The notes below the pieces were generated by a model, which saw only the letters and a list, made by a program, of their open reading frames with translations, searched no databases and was not told the DNA's origin. DNA of 64,000 nt. It comes from Hyalangium versicolor (GTDB lineage: Bacteria; Myxococcota; Myxococcia; Myxococcales; Myxococcaceae). The position numbers and the translations under genes were made by a program. The stretch lies in assembly GCF_020103695.1 (NCBI RefSeq), contig NZ_JAHXBF010000006.1:372001-436000 (forward strand), given 5' to 3'. Positions 16,677 through 25,080 of the stretch are shown one piece after another (positions within the stretch are counted from its first letter, which is position 1; each line of letters opens with the position of its first letter).

Positions 16677-17426
16677 GTGTCCGCATCGAGTCCCGAGCGC
16701 TCGTTGGCCGAGCCTGATCTGCACGTGGTGGTTCCGGTCTACAACGAGGCGGAGAACTTCCGGCCCTTCTACGAGAGCCTTGCGAGCAAGGTGCGCACGC
16801 CGTTCGATTTGCTCGTCGTCTATGACAAGGACGAGGACACGACGTTGCCGGTGGCGCGGGAGCTGGCGGCGAAGGATGCGCGCATCCAGCTGGTGAAGAA
16901 CGAGGGGCGTGGGGTGTTGGGGGCGCTGAAGACGGGGATGCGGCGTCCGAGGGCGGGGGCGGTGCTGGTGACGATGGCGGACCTGTCGGACGACCACGGG
17001 TGCGTGGACGAGATGTATGAGCTGTACCGGCAGGGGAACGCGGTGGTGTCGGCGAGCCGGTATGCGCGGGGTGGGGCCCAGCGTGGGGGCCCACTGGTGA
17101 AGGGGTTGTTGTCGCGAACGGCGGGGGCGAGCCTGCGGGTGTTGGCGGGAGTGCCCACGTGGGACGCGACGAACAACTTCAAGCTGTACAGCCGTGAGTT
17201 CCTGGGGACGGTGGAGATCGAGTCCCAGGGGGGCTTCGAGCTGGCGCTGGAGCTGACGGTGAAGGCGCACCTGCAGGGGCGGCGCATCGCGGAGCTGCCG
17301 ACGGTGTGGACGGACCGGGTGGCGGGCAAGAGCAACTTCAAGTTGATGAAGTGGCTGCCGCACTACCTGCGCTGGTACACGCTGGGGGTGCGAGGCCGGC
17401 TGGTGCCGCAGTCCGCTCGGCGGTGA
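16677..17426 (+). CDS. Family 2 glycosyltransferase (DPM1-like catalytic domain)
   Basis: 249 residues from the GTG at 16677 with GGGAGGAG just upstream, 14 bases after the epimerase stop. The nucleotide-sugar-binding start HVVVPVYNEAENF and the metal-binding MADLSDD are typical of polyprenyl-phosphate sugar transferases; a C-terminal FKLYSREFL and WTDRVAGKSNFKL also fit that group. It lacks the C-terminal membrane segments seen in ArnC-like members, so it should be soluble or peripheral. As third gene of the operon it probably transfers the sugar made by the first two enzymes. Confidence 0.9.
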   Translation: MSASSPERSLAEPDLHVVVPVYNEAENFRPFYESLASKVRTPFDLLVVYDKDEDTTLPVARELAAKDARIQLVKNEGRGVLGALKTGMRRPRAGAVLVTMADLSDDHGCVDEMYELYRQGNAVVSASRYARGGAQRGGPLVKGLLSRTAGASLRVLAGVPTWDATNNFKLYSREFLGTVEIESQGGFELALELTVKAHLQGRRIAELPTVWTDRVAGKSNFKLMKWLPHYLRWYTLGVRGRLVPQSARR

Positions 17427-17445
17427 GGGCGGCACGGCGAGGCTG

Positions 17446-17775
17446 TCAGTCCGCTCGTCCGATGCCGCTCCGCCAGTATGAGGGCCTGCGCCGTTCATGG
17501 GCGAAGGCGAGGACCTGAACCTCGTCTCCGCGCTCTCTGAAGATGACGAAGTATGGGAATCCCTGCAGGCGTAGGCGCCTGACCTGAAGGCGTTCCGGCG
17601 CTCTCGGGACCATGCTGCCATGGCTGCCCGGGACGCTCAGGCGCTGCAAGGCTTCATCGACCGACTGAAGGAAGCGCTCGCTGAGGCCGAGACGCTGACC
17701 CTCGTACCACCCGACTGCCTGCCCGAGGTCTACCTCCGCTTCGGTCGAGAGCCTGACGCGCCGCTCAGCGACCAC
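17446..17775 (-). CDS. ParE/RelE-type toxin
   Basis: 109 residues, basic. The sequence follows the ParE pattern: RLSTEAEVDLGQAVGWYE, a helical pair, then RRLRLQGFPYFVIFRE and a final strand with AFAHERRRPSYW. Predicted to inhibit gyrase or translation unless bound by its antitoxin. The GTG start at 17775 lies inside the end of the antitoxin gene (11-base overlap), the standard antitoxin-first order. It sits between two biosynthetic operons, perhaps as an acquired module. Confidence 0.85.
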   Translation of the reverse strand: MVAERRVRLSTEAEVDLGQAVGWYEGQRLGLSERFLQSVDEALQRLSVPGSHGSMVPRAPERLQVRRLRLQGFPYFVIFRERGDEVQVLAFAHERRRPSYWRSGIGRAD

Positions 17776-18016
17776 CGGGGGCTCTCTGGAGGCGAGCTCG
17801 CACCGTGGCCCAGTCGGTCAACTCTGACTCTCCAGAATCCACCCGATGGACCCTGTGCTCGAGTTCCTCTGCCCAGGCTTTCTCCAGGTCACCTGGAGAT
17901 TCCTCGCGCTCGACGCTCGCGCTCAGCTCGGCCGCCAGGTACGCCCGTTCCTCCGCGGGGAGATGAAGCGCCTCCTCCAGCAATTTGCGAGCGCGATCGT
18001 CCATGGCACTGAGCAT
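17765..18016 (-). CDS. Addiction-module antitoxin (PF09720-type)
   Basis: 83 residues, acidic. The start RKLLEEALHLPAEERAYLAAELSASV matches the short helical family that precedes ParE/RelE toxins (putative addiction module component). ATG at 18016 with AAGGGCGG a few bases upstream; an in-frame ATG at 18004 lacks a ribosome binding site. It should bind and neutralise the toxin encoded directly downstream and probably represses its own promoter. Confidence 0.85.
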   Translation of the reverse strand: MLSAMDDRARKLLEEALHLPAEERAYLAAELSASVEREESPGDLEKAWAEELEHRVHRVDSGESELTDWATVRARLQRAPGGR

Positions 18017-18103
18017 AAGACCGCCCTTGGCAGGCGTCGAGCCGCGCAGGCCGTGACCCCGAGAACCTGTTCTCAGGACGGCAACGCAGCCTGTAGGGCT
18101 GCT

Positions 18104-19126
18104 TCAGGGCTTCGTGGCGACCACGAGCTCGAACGGGCCCGGCAGCACCTCGGGTGCTCGGAAGCCGAGCTCTTTCAGCGCCACCAGGTAGTACTCCACC
18201 TCGCGCAGCCGGCTCACACAGCTGTCCACGCCCATCAGGAAGTAGGACCAGAAGAACTGCGCGGTCAGGCGCTCGGGCGTCCGGAACTCCTCGCAGATGA
18301 GGATCCGCCCTCCAGAGGGCAGCGCCGCGTACGCCGCCTTCATCAGCTCCCGTGCCGTCTCCGCCGGCCAGTCGTGCAGCACGCGCACGAACGAGATGGC
18401 GTCATAGCCGCGAGGCAGCGGCTCGTTCAGGAAGTCTCCGCCCACGAAGCCCATCCGCGCGCCCAACTGGTGCTTGTCCCGCGTGCGAGCCACCAGCGCC
18501 TCGGTGGCCGGCAGGTTGTACACATCCACCGTCAGCCCTGGGTGCTGCTCCAGCAGGTGCGCCGCCAGCGTCCCATCCCCGCCGCCCACCTCCAGCAGCC
18601 GCTGTCCCGCGCTCCACAGCCTGCTGCCGTGCGTGCGGAACACCTCGAGGATGGGGCCCAACCCCGCGGCCATGCTGGCCTCGAAGCCCGCCACCTGCTC
18701 GGGCGTCTGCGGCGGCCAGTCGAAGGACTCCCGGGGCATGCTCCGCTCCCCGCGCAGCACCTCCGGCAGGTGGCCATGCAGCTCGCGCCAGCCGTACTTC
18801 TCCCGGTCCCGCTCCAGCGAGGCCGGCCCCACCACCTTGTCAGCCGCCGCGCGCAGGCCCGGCACCGCCGTGTAGCGGGCCTCGATGAGCGCATCCGTCT
18901 TCTGCTCGCGCTTCACCAGCCCCAGGCTCTCCAGGCAGTCCAGGAACTTGTAGAGCCGCCCCGGCACCATGCCGTACTTCTGGCTCAGCTCGCCCAGCGT
19001 CACCGGGCCGGCCTCCAGCGCCTCCAGCATCCCCAACTTGTGCGCCGTCTCCACCACGTCGATCGCCCGCGCCCCATTGAAGAGCAGGTGCAGCAGCGCG
19101 CGAGGCGTGAACTCCACGCTGCTCAT
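18104..19126 (-). CDS. SAM-dependent O-methyltransferase (Methyltransf_2/CrtF-like)
   Basis: 340 residues. An N-terminal winged-helix dimerisation domain (about 10-100) precedes a Rossmann methyltransferase domain with SAM motif I LLEVGGGDGTLAAHLL and acidic loop VDVYNLP; later FVRVLHDWPAE and RILICEEF match the O-methyltransferase layout (catalytic His in LHDW). Its ATG overlaps the stop of the aminotransferase-like gene (ATGA), so it is third in the TDO operon. I infer a methylation of a tryptophan-derived or other aromatic hydroxyl or acid; the substrate is unknown. Confidence 0.88.
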   Translation of the reverse strand: MSSVEFTPRALLHLLFNGARAIDVVETAHKLGMLEALEAGPVTLGELSQKYGMVPGRLYKFLDCLESLGLVKREQKTDALIEARYTAVPGLRAAADKVVGPASLERDREKYGWRELHGHLPEVLRGERSMPRESFDWPPQTPEQVAGFEASMAAGLGPILEVFRTHGSRLWSAGQRLLEVGGGDGTLAAHLLEQHPGLTVDVYNLPATEALVARTRDKHQLGARMGFVGGDFLNEPLPRGYDAISFVRVLHDWPAETARELMKAAYAALPSGGRILICEEFRTPERLTAQFFWSYFLMGVDSCVSRLREVEYYLVALKELGFRAPEVLPGPFELVVATKP

Positions 19127-20265
19127 GCCTTCTCCCTCCGGGCCTCGGCCACCAGGGCGTCCATGAAGCGGTCGACTTCCTCGAGCGTGTTGTAGAAGTG
19201 CGGCGCCACGCGCAGCGCGCCCCGGTAGCTGCAGATGAAGCCCCGAGCCACCATCCGTCGCGCCACCTCCGCATCTCCCTGGAAACGCAGGGCCACAACG
19301 CCAGCGCGCCGGGAGTCCTGCCGTGGCGTCACCACCGTGAGGCCCGCCTCCTCCGCGCGCTCCATCACCCGCGCCGTGCACCGCAGCGAGTGCGCACGGA
19401 TGGTGGGCATCCCCACCTGCGCCAGCAATTCCAACCCCACCCGCGACAGCTGCGAGGGCAGCACCGCGGGAGTCCCGCTCGCCAGCCGCCGGGCCGTGTT
19501 GGCCCAGTCTCGCGCCGGCTCGAAGTTCAGCGGGTTCTCCCCGGCGATCCACCCCGTGGCCGCCGGCCGCAGCGAGGACAACAGGGCCGGGCGCACGTAC
19601 AGGAAGGCGCTCTCCGTGGAGCCGCACATCCACTTGTGCGCGCCCCCGAGCAGGAAGTCCACGCCCAGCGCCTCCACGTCGATGGGCACAGCTCCCACGG
19701 ACTGGTACGCATCGACGATGACCAGGGCCCCCACCTCGCGCGCGCGCTTCAGCACGGGCGCCAGGTCCACCAGCGCCCCCGTCGCGAAGCTGGCATGCGC
19801 CAGGCTCACCAGCAGCGTGCGCTCGTCGATGGCGGCGCACAGCCGCTCCTCATCCATGCGCCCGTTCTCGGAGGGCACCACCACCGCCTCCGCCCCGTAG
19901 CGTCCGAAGCCCTTCCACAGGAAGGGCACGGTGGGGAACTCCAGATCCGTCGTCACCACGCGGTTGCGAGGGCTCTGGTAGTCGAAGCACGTGGCCAGGC
20001 GCCCCAGCAGCGTCGTGAGGTTGGTATCCGTCACCACCGAGCCCGGAGCCCCGTTGATGAAGCGCGCCACCGCGTCCATGTACCCGAGCCAGTCCGCCCA
20101 CCAGCCCTCCCACGCCTCGTCCCGCCAGTTCAGCAGCGTCTGCGAGTAGCGTTGGAACACCGCCTCCATGCCGCGCGGGAACGCGCCCGTGGAGTTGCTG
20201 TTGAGGTAGGTGCACTTCTCCAGGATGGGGAACTCCGCCCGTACCGCCGAGAGCGTGGTGTCCAT
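19123..20265 (-). CDS. Class V PLP-dependent enzyme, kynureninase/aminotransferase-like
   Basis: 380 residues from the ATG at 20265, one base after the TDO stop. Fold type I class V features: the PLP lysine in GGAHKWMCG (near residue 210), VIVDAYQSVGAVPID with the PLP-contacting Asp, and SLAHASFATGALVDL. The family includes kynureninase, isopenicillin-N epimerase and cysteine desulphurases. Next to tryptophan 2,3-dioxygenase, a kynureninase-like step is the simplest idea: cleavage of (formyl)kynurenine to anthranilate and alanine. The lysine context differs from the classical kynureninase motif, so another PLP reaction is possible. Overlaps the methyltransferase gene by four bases. Confidence 0.82.
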   Translation of the reverse strand: MDTTLSAVRAEFPILEKCTYLNSNSTGAFPRGMEAVFQRYSQTLLNWRDEAWEGWWADWLGYMDAVARFINGAPGSVVTDTNLTTLLGRLATCFDYQSPRNRVVTTDLEFPTVPFLWKGFGRYGAEAVVVPSENGRMDEERLCAAIDERTLLVSLAHASFATGALVDLAPVLKRAREVGALVIVDAYQSVGAVPIDVEALGVDFLLGGAHKWMCGSTESAFLYVRPALLSSLRPAATGWIAGENPLNFEPARDWANTARRLASGTPAVLPSQLSRVGLELLAQVGMPTIRAHSLRCTARVMERAEEAGLTVVTPRQDSRRAGVVALRFQGDAEVARRMVARGFICSYRGALRVAPHFYNTLEEVDRFMDALVAEARREKA

Positions 20266-20266
20266 G

Positions 20267-21664
20267 TCAGTACGGTCCCTGGTCCTTCGGAGGGCGGTTC
20301 CACTGGGCGCCAGCGGAGGCCGCGGAGGCGTCTTCCTGGAGCTGAGCCGCGCGGCGAGAGGTGGGCGGTTCAGGCTTGGACCACGGATCGTTCGGCTCCG
20401 CGGTGGGGGCCGGAATCGGAGCGGGCGTGGGGGTGCTGGCGATGTGTCCGCGGCGAGGCGGCTCGGGCTTGGACCATGGATCCTCCACGGGGGCCGCCGG
20501 AGGCGCCACGCTCGGGGCCGGAGCCGCATTCACCGGAGGATGGGCATTCGCTGGAGGGTGAGCACTCGTTGGAGGGTGAGCGCTGACTGGAGGATGCGCA
20601 CTCGCCGGAGGATGGGAGTTCACCGGAGGATGAGCGTGCATTCCGGGAGGATGGCGCGCCGCGGGAGGAGCGCTGTCCGGGGAAGCCATCTCCACGGAGG
20701 CCGCGGCTGCGGCCAGGGCCTGGGCCGAGGCCGCAAGGGGCGAGGGCTCCTCGTCGAATGCCACCACAGGCGTGGGGTTGGGCGCGGCACTCGAGGCATG
20801 GGCACTCACCGCCTCGGCAATCAGTCCCGAGCTGGCCGGAGCCTGAGGAGACACCGCCGGATACGTCCCCGAGGCTCGCTGCGTTCCGGGCGCGTAGCCG
20901 CCATCGCGGCGCCACGCGTTCGTCATCTCCACGCGCACTTCCCACAGCTTGCGGAAGAGCGGCAGCGTCATCCGGCCCGCCAGCACCTGCGTCGGCAGTC
21001 CGTCCAGTGCCTTGATGGAGCGGTCCACGCCGATGATGCGGCGCACCATCTGGTAGTGCGTGTACAGCCACGTCTGGAACAGCTCGTCCAGGTCCACGAA
21101 CTGCTCGCAGATGCGCTTCAAGTCCTCCGCGCCGAACGAGCCGACTTTATAGACATCCACCAGCCGCAGGTTGCGCCGGCGCAGCACCCGCTCCAGCGCC
21201 GCCTCCATGGCGTCCGCCGACAGGCGCATGGCGTTGTACCCCGGAGACTCCTGCCCGCTGCCGTTGCCCAGGCTCCGCCGGATGATTTGATACGTGTCCG
21301 GCGTCATCGTCTCCAGGATGTTCATCTCCGCCACCAGGCAGCGCATGGCGCGCAGCATCCGCTCCAGCCGGCCGGTGGAGGGCCACAGCAGGTCGCCGTC
21401 CATCTCGGCGACCACCTCCACGGCCTCCTGGGAGATGAGCTTGAGCCACAGCTCCTGCGCCTGGTGCGTCACCTGGAACAGCAGCTCGTCATGGTGGACG
21501 AGCTCCTCCGACGGCGTCTGCAGGTGCAGCAGCGTCCCCGTCTTCAGGTAGACCTCGTAGTCGAGCTCTCCCTTGCCCACCCACTTCTTCAGCAGCGGGT
21601 TGAACATGGGAGACTCCAGTTGGCGGCGTAACTTTTCAGCCTCACTGTAGTCTGGGGTACGCAA
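20267..21664 (-). CDS. kynA: Tryptophan 2,3-dioxygenase with long disordered C-terminal extension
   Basis: 465 residues from the TTG at 21664 (GAGGG 8 bases upstream). Residues 1-255 are the dioxygenase core: HHDELLFQVTHQAQELWLKL with the substrate-site His67, ETMTPDTYQIIRRSLGNGSG, and LYTHYQMVRRIIG whose His204 aligns with the haem ligand. The reaction is tryptophan plus O2 to N-formylkynurenine. Family members are usually about 280-300 residues; here about 200 extra residues rich in Ala, Pro and Ser follow, with six AHPPxx units (344-379) and two DPWSKPEPP copies. The extension may be a linker or interaction tail. First gene of a coupled three-gene set; the signalling operon ends 73 bases upstream on the same strand. 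Confidence 0.92.
   Translation of the reverse strand: MRTPDYSEAEKLRRQLESPMFNPLLKKWVGKGELDYEVYLKTGTLLHLQTPSEELVHHDELLFQVTHQAQELWLKLISQEAVEVVAEMDGDLLWPSTGRLERMLRAMRCLVAEMNILETMTPDTYQIIRRSLGNGSGQESPGYNAMRLSADAMEAALERVLRRRNLRLVDVYKVGSFGAEDLKRICEQFVDLDELFQTWLYTHYQMVRRIIGVDRSIKALDGLPTQVLAGRMTLPLFRKLWEVRVEMTNAWRRDGGYAPGTQRASGTYPAVSPQAPASSGLIAEAVSAHASSAAPNPTPVVAFDEEPSPLAASAQALAAAAASVEMASPDSAPPAARHPPGMHAHPPVNSHPPASAHPPVSAHPPTSAHPPANAHPPVNAAPAPSVAPPAAPVEDPWSKPEPPRRGHIASTPTPAPIPAPTAEPNDPWSKPEPPTSRRAAQLQEDASAASAGAQWNRPPKDQGPY
20528..20635 (-). repeat. Six 18-base units encoding AHPPxx in the TDO tail
   Basis: Six consecutive imperfect 18-base units encode (A/S)HPP(V/A/T)(N/S), residues 344-379 of the dioxygenase. 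The conserved His-Pro-Pro and variable last two residues indicate a coding repeat that expands and contracts by unit, not a CRISPR array. Confidence 0.85.
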
Positions 21665-21737
21665 GGCCTGAGCCCTCCAGGTGCACGGGCAAATTCAAGA
21701 CAAGACAGACAGCCGAGTCAGCGAAACAGCAGCGAAT

Positions 21738-22139
21738 TCAGACGAGCGGCACAGGTGCCGCGCGGGGCTTGTCACAGAAGGACTCGATCTTCCGGGCAAG
21801 CTCCGCGCCCTGGACGCTCTTGGAGAGGTATCCGTCCGCTCCCGAGGTTCTGGCCAGGGAGCGAAGCTGGGCCTCATCCGAGGCCGAATAGAGGACGAAC
21901 CGGGTGTTGGCCGGAGCCTGGGAGCGGGCCAGCGACACCACCTTGTCTCCCTTGAGGGAGGGGAAGTTCACGTCGATGAGGACGACGTCCGGCGTGGACT
22001 CCCGGATGCGGTTGGCCACACCCAGGGCCGACAGGTGCGTCTCCACCTCGATGCCGTGGTTCTTCAAAGAGCGCGCCACCAGATCCAGCAGATCCGGGTC
22101 GTCATCCACCACGAGCACGCGCAGCTTCCCCTCAGGCAT
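21738..22139 (-). CDS. Single-domain response regulator (receiver)
   Basis: 133 residues from the ATG at 22139, which overlaps the end of the hybrid kinase gene by eight bases. Acidic triad DDD (12-14), phospho-acceptor Asp56 (LIDVNFP), YSAS and SKS lysine are all present; no output domain. It is a close paralogue of the receiver at 10910-11338. Coupling to the hybrid kinase suggests it takes the phosphate from it. Confidence 0.9.
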   Translation of the reverse strand: MPEGKLRVLVVDDDPDLLDLVARSLKNHGIEVETHLSALGVANRIRESTPDVVLIDVNFPSLKGDKVVSLARSQAPANTRFVLYSASDEAQLRSLARTSGADGYLSKSVQGAELARKIESFCDKPRAAPVPLV

Positions 22140-25080
22140 GGCTCTTCCCCAGGTGCTTGCGGATCGTATCCAGCAGCTGGTCGCGATCCAGGGGCTTGGT
22201 GAGGTACGCGGTGCAGCCAGCGGCCAGGGCCTTGTCCTGGTACTCGCGGCCCGCGTGCGCGGTGACGGCGATGACGGGGACCTTGGAGATGGCGGCCGGC
22301 AGGGCGCGGATGCGGCGGGTGGCCTCCCAGCCGTCCACGCGGGGCAGGGACAGGTCCATGAGGACCAGGTCCGGCGTGTCACGCTGGGCGCGCTCCAACC
22401 CGTGCTCACCGTCCTCGGCCTCGAGCAGCTCGTAGTTGTTGCCGAGGTAGCGGCGGACGATGTCGCGGTTCTGCGGGTTGTCCTCCACGTAGAGGATGCG
22501 CGGCGGACGCCCGTTGATGGCGGCGCGCTTCTGCAACAGCAGCGTCTTGGCCTGGCCAATCACCTCGTCGATGGCGTGGCCACCCTTGCGCACGAAGGCG
22601 ATGAGCCCGTCACGCAGCGTGGACTGCTCGTGGGGGCCCAGCTCCTTGCCGGTGAGCACCACCACCGGCATGTGCAGGTTCTCCGAGCGCAGCCGCCGCA
22701 GCACCTCGAAGCCGTCGAGGTTGGGCATCATGAGGTCCAACACCACGAGCACCGGCGGGGAGACGCGCGCCTTGAGGAGCGCATCCTCACCGCTGTGGGC
22801 CTCGGAGGTGGAGAAGCCGGCGCGGCGCAGGCTGCGGCTGACGAGCTCGCGCGTGCTGGAGTCGTCGTCCACCACCAGCACCTCGCCGCTGGCCAGGGCC
22901 GCGTTGCCGAGCGTGCGGGTGACCACTTCCACCAGGCGGTCCGGCTCCACGGGCTTGACGAGGTACTCGCACGCGCCCAGCGAGTAGCCGCGCGCACGCT
23001 GCTCCTCCACGGACACGAGGATGACGGGGATGCTGGCCAGCGTCGGCTCGCTCTTGAGCTGACTGAGCACGGACCAGCCGTCCAGCCGGGGCAGGTGGAT
23101 GTCCAGGATGATGGCCTGGGGCTTCGACTCGCGCGCCAGCCGCAGCGCGTTCACGCCGTCTCCGGCGGGGATGACCTTGAAGCCCGCGGGCTCCAGCTGG
23201 CCCTGCACGAGCTGCTGCATGAGCGGATCGTCATCCACCACGAGCACCGTGCTGCCAGCGGCGAGCGGCGCCAGCTTCGCGGCCACCTCCTCCACCGCCA
23301 CTGGTTGCTCGGTGGTCACGACTGCGGAGGGCGGAGTGGCCATGGGCCCAGCGCTCTCGAGCACGCCGGCCAGCCGCACCGTGAAGGTGGAGCCGCGGCC
23401 CAGCACGCTGGTGACGTTGACGTTGCCGCCCAGCACCTTGCTCAGCTCGCGGACGATGGCCAGGCCCAGGCCCGTGCCGCCCACCTTGCGCGTGGTGGAG
23501 CCGTCCACCTGGCGGAACTTCTCGAAGATGTAGTCGACCTGATCGGACGGGATGCCCACGCCAGTGTCTTCCACCGTCATGACCAGCTCGTTGCCCTCGG
23601 CCCTTGCCCCCAGCGCCACCTCGCCGGACTCGGTGAACTTGGCCGCGTTGCTCAGCAGGTTCAACATCACCTGCCGCAGCTTCAGCGCGTCCGTCTGCAG
23701 GTAGCGCGCGCGCTCCTCGATGTTCATCGTCAGCGCGACGTCCTTGCCCTTCAGGTACTCGCGCACCGTGGCCAGGCACTCCTCGGCCAGCTCCTGCACG
23801 TCCACGCGCTCGACGACGACTTCCACGCGGCCCGCTTCGATCTTCGACAAGTCGAGGATGTCGTTGATGAGCGCCAGCAGCGTCTTGGCGTTCGTCTTGA
23901 CGACGTTCAAGTCGCGGCGGCCGTGCGCGGTGAGGCGGCTGCCTTCCTCGCGCATGAGCAGATCGCAGTAGCCGATGATGCCGTTGAGCGGGGTGCGAAT
24001 CTCGTGGCTGAAGTTGGCCAGGAACTCGCTCTTGAGGCGGGCGGCGGCCTCGGCCTCGCGGGCGCGCTCCTCCTCGTTGCGCTTGGAGATGGCCAGGTCC
24101 GTGGCCAGCCGGTCCAGGTCCTCGTTCTGCTGACGGATGATCTCCATCTGCAGGGCGCGCTGCTGGTAGCTGGCCAGCGAGCGCGCGGACACGGACCGCG
24201 AACGCTTGAGCTCCTCGAGGCTCTCGGCCAGCTTCTTGTTGGCCGACTCCAGCTCCACCTTGGACGCGCGCAGCACCTCCTCGCCCTGCTTGCGCTCGGT
24301 GATGTCCTCGGTGACGCCCATCACGTAGAGGACTTCGCCGTTCTCATCCACGAGCGGCACCTTGCGCGTGCCGAACATGCGGTCCTGATCCACGACGCGC
24401 GCCACTTCGTCGAACACCTTGATGCGCTTGGTGGAGATGACTTCGCGATCATCCTTCACGAAGGCATCGGCCTGGACCTGCGGGAAGTAGTCGTGGTCCA
24501 GCTTGCCGACGAGCCACTCCTTGGTGACCTTGAAGGAGTCGGCGAACGTCTTGTTGGCCACCTTGAGCCGCAGCTCCTTGGCATCCTTCACGAAGAGGAT
24601 GAAGGGCAGGCTGTCGATGATGGTGTTGAGCAGCCAGTTGGTCTGCTTCAGCTCGGCCTGGGAGGACTCGTGGCGCTGCTGGCTGGAGCGGATGCGCTGC
24701 TCGCGCGCGAGCACCAATCCCAATCGCCCCAACTGCTCCTCGGTGAGGTAGTCGCACGCGCCGGCCTGCGTGGCGGCCGCCAGCGTGTCGTCGCTCCACT
24801 TCAGCGACAGCACCACGAAGGGCGTGGTGCTCGCCTTCTCCTTCCACACCGTCTGCACCTGCGAGAGCGGCACCGCGGGAGACTCGGTGCCGATCACCGC
24901 CAGCGTCCACGGCTTGCCCAGGGCCGTGCCCAGCGCCTCCGCGCTGGCGGCACGCTCCACCTGGGCCTGGGGCGCCACCTTTCGCAGCGCGGCCTGGACC
25001 TGTTCGGTCTCACGCTCGCTGGTGAGGAGGAGGATGCGGTAGGTAGGGCTTTCGGTTTGCGCGGTGGGGGAGAGGCTCAT
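22132..25080 (-). CDS. Hybrid sensor histidine kinase with three C-terminal receivers
   Basis: 982 residues. Order of domains: an N-terminal receiver-like fold without a clear acceptor (about 10-130), a PAS domain (about 155-275) ending VTEDITERK, a coiled coil, HisKA with acceptor His in FSHEIRTPLNG (about 360), HATPase (NLLSNAAKF, DTGVGIP, GTGLGLAIV), then three receivers with acceptors in IILDIHLP, VVLDLMMP and LMDLSLP. No membrane segment. It starts with ATGA overlap on the FIST gene and overlaps the receiver gene at its 3' end, so sensor, kinase and output lie in one transcript. The FIST protein is the likely input partner. Confidence 0.93.
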   Translation of the reverse strand: MSLSPTAQTESPTYRILLLTSERETEQVQAALRKVAPQAQVERAASAEALGTALGKPWTLAVIGTESPAVPLSQVQTVWKEKASTTPFVVLSLKWSDDTLAAATQAGACDYLTEEQLGRLGLVLAREQRIRSSQQRHESSQAELKQTNWLLNTIIDSLPFILFVKDAKELRLKVANKTFADSFKVTKEWLVGKLDHDYFPQVQADAFVKDDREVISTKRIKVFDEVARVVDQDRMFGTRKVPLVDENGEVLYVMGVTEDITERKQGEEVLRASKVELESANKKLAESLEELKRSRSVSARSLASYQQRALQMEIIRQQNEDLDRLATDLAISKRNEEERAREAEAAARLKSEFLANFSHEIRTPLNGIIGYCDLLMREEGSRLTAHGRRDLNVVKTNAKTLLALINDILDLSKIEAGRVEVVVERVDVQELAEECLATVREYLKGKDVALTMNIEERARYLQTDALKLRQVMLNLLSNAAKFTESGEVALGARAEGNELVMTVEDTGVGIPSDQVDYIFEKFRQVDGSTTRKVGGTGLGLAIVRELSKVLGGNVNVTSVLGRGSTFTVRLAGVLESAGPMATPPSAVVTTEQPVAVEEVAAKLAPLAAGSTVLVVDDDPLMQQLVQGQLEPAGFKVIPAGDGVNALRLARESKPQAIILDIHLPRLDGWSVLSQLKSEPTLASIPVILVSVEEQRARGYSLGACEYLVKPVEPDRLVEVVTRTLGNAALASGEVLVVDDDSSTRELVSRSLRRAGFSTSEAHSGEDALLKARVSPPVLVVLDLMMPNLDGFEVLRRLRSENLHMPVVVLTGKELGPHEQSTLRDGLIAFVRKGGHAIDEVIGQAKTLLLQKRAAINGRPPRILYVEDNPQNRDIVRRYLGNNYELLEAEDGEHGLERAQRDTPDLVLMDLSLPRVDGWEATRRIRALPAAISKVPVIAVTAHAGREYQDKALAAGCTAYLTKPLDRDQLLDTIRKHLGKSHA

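Noticed and set aside
20528..20635. Possible CRISPR array or tandem DNA repeat
   Set aside because: The 18-base units are contiguous, in frame with the dioxygenase gene, and encode a peptide repeat; no spacers.
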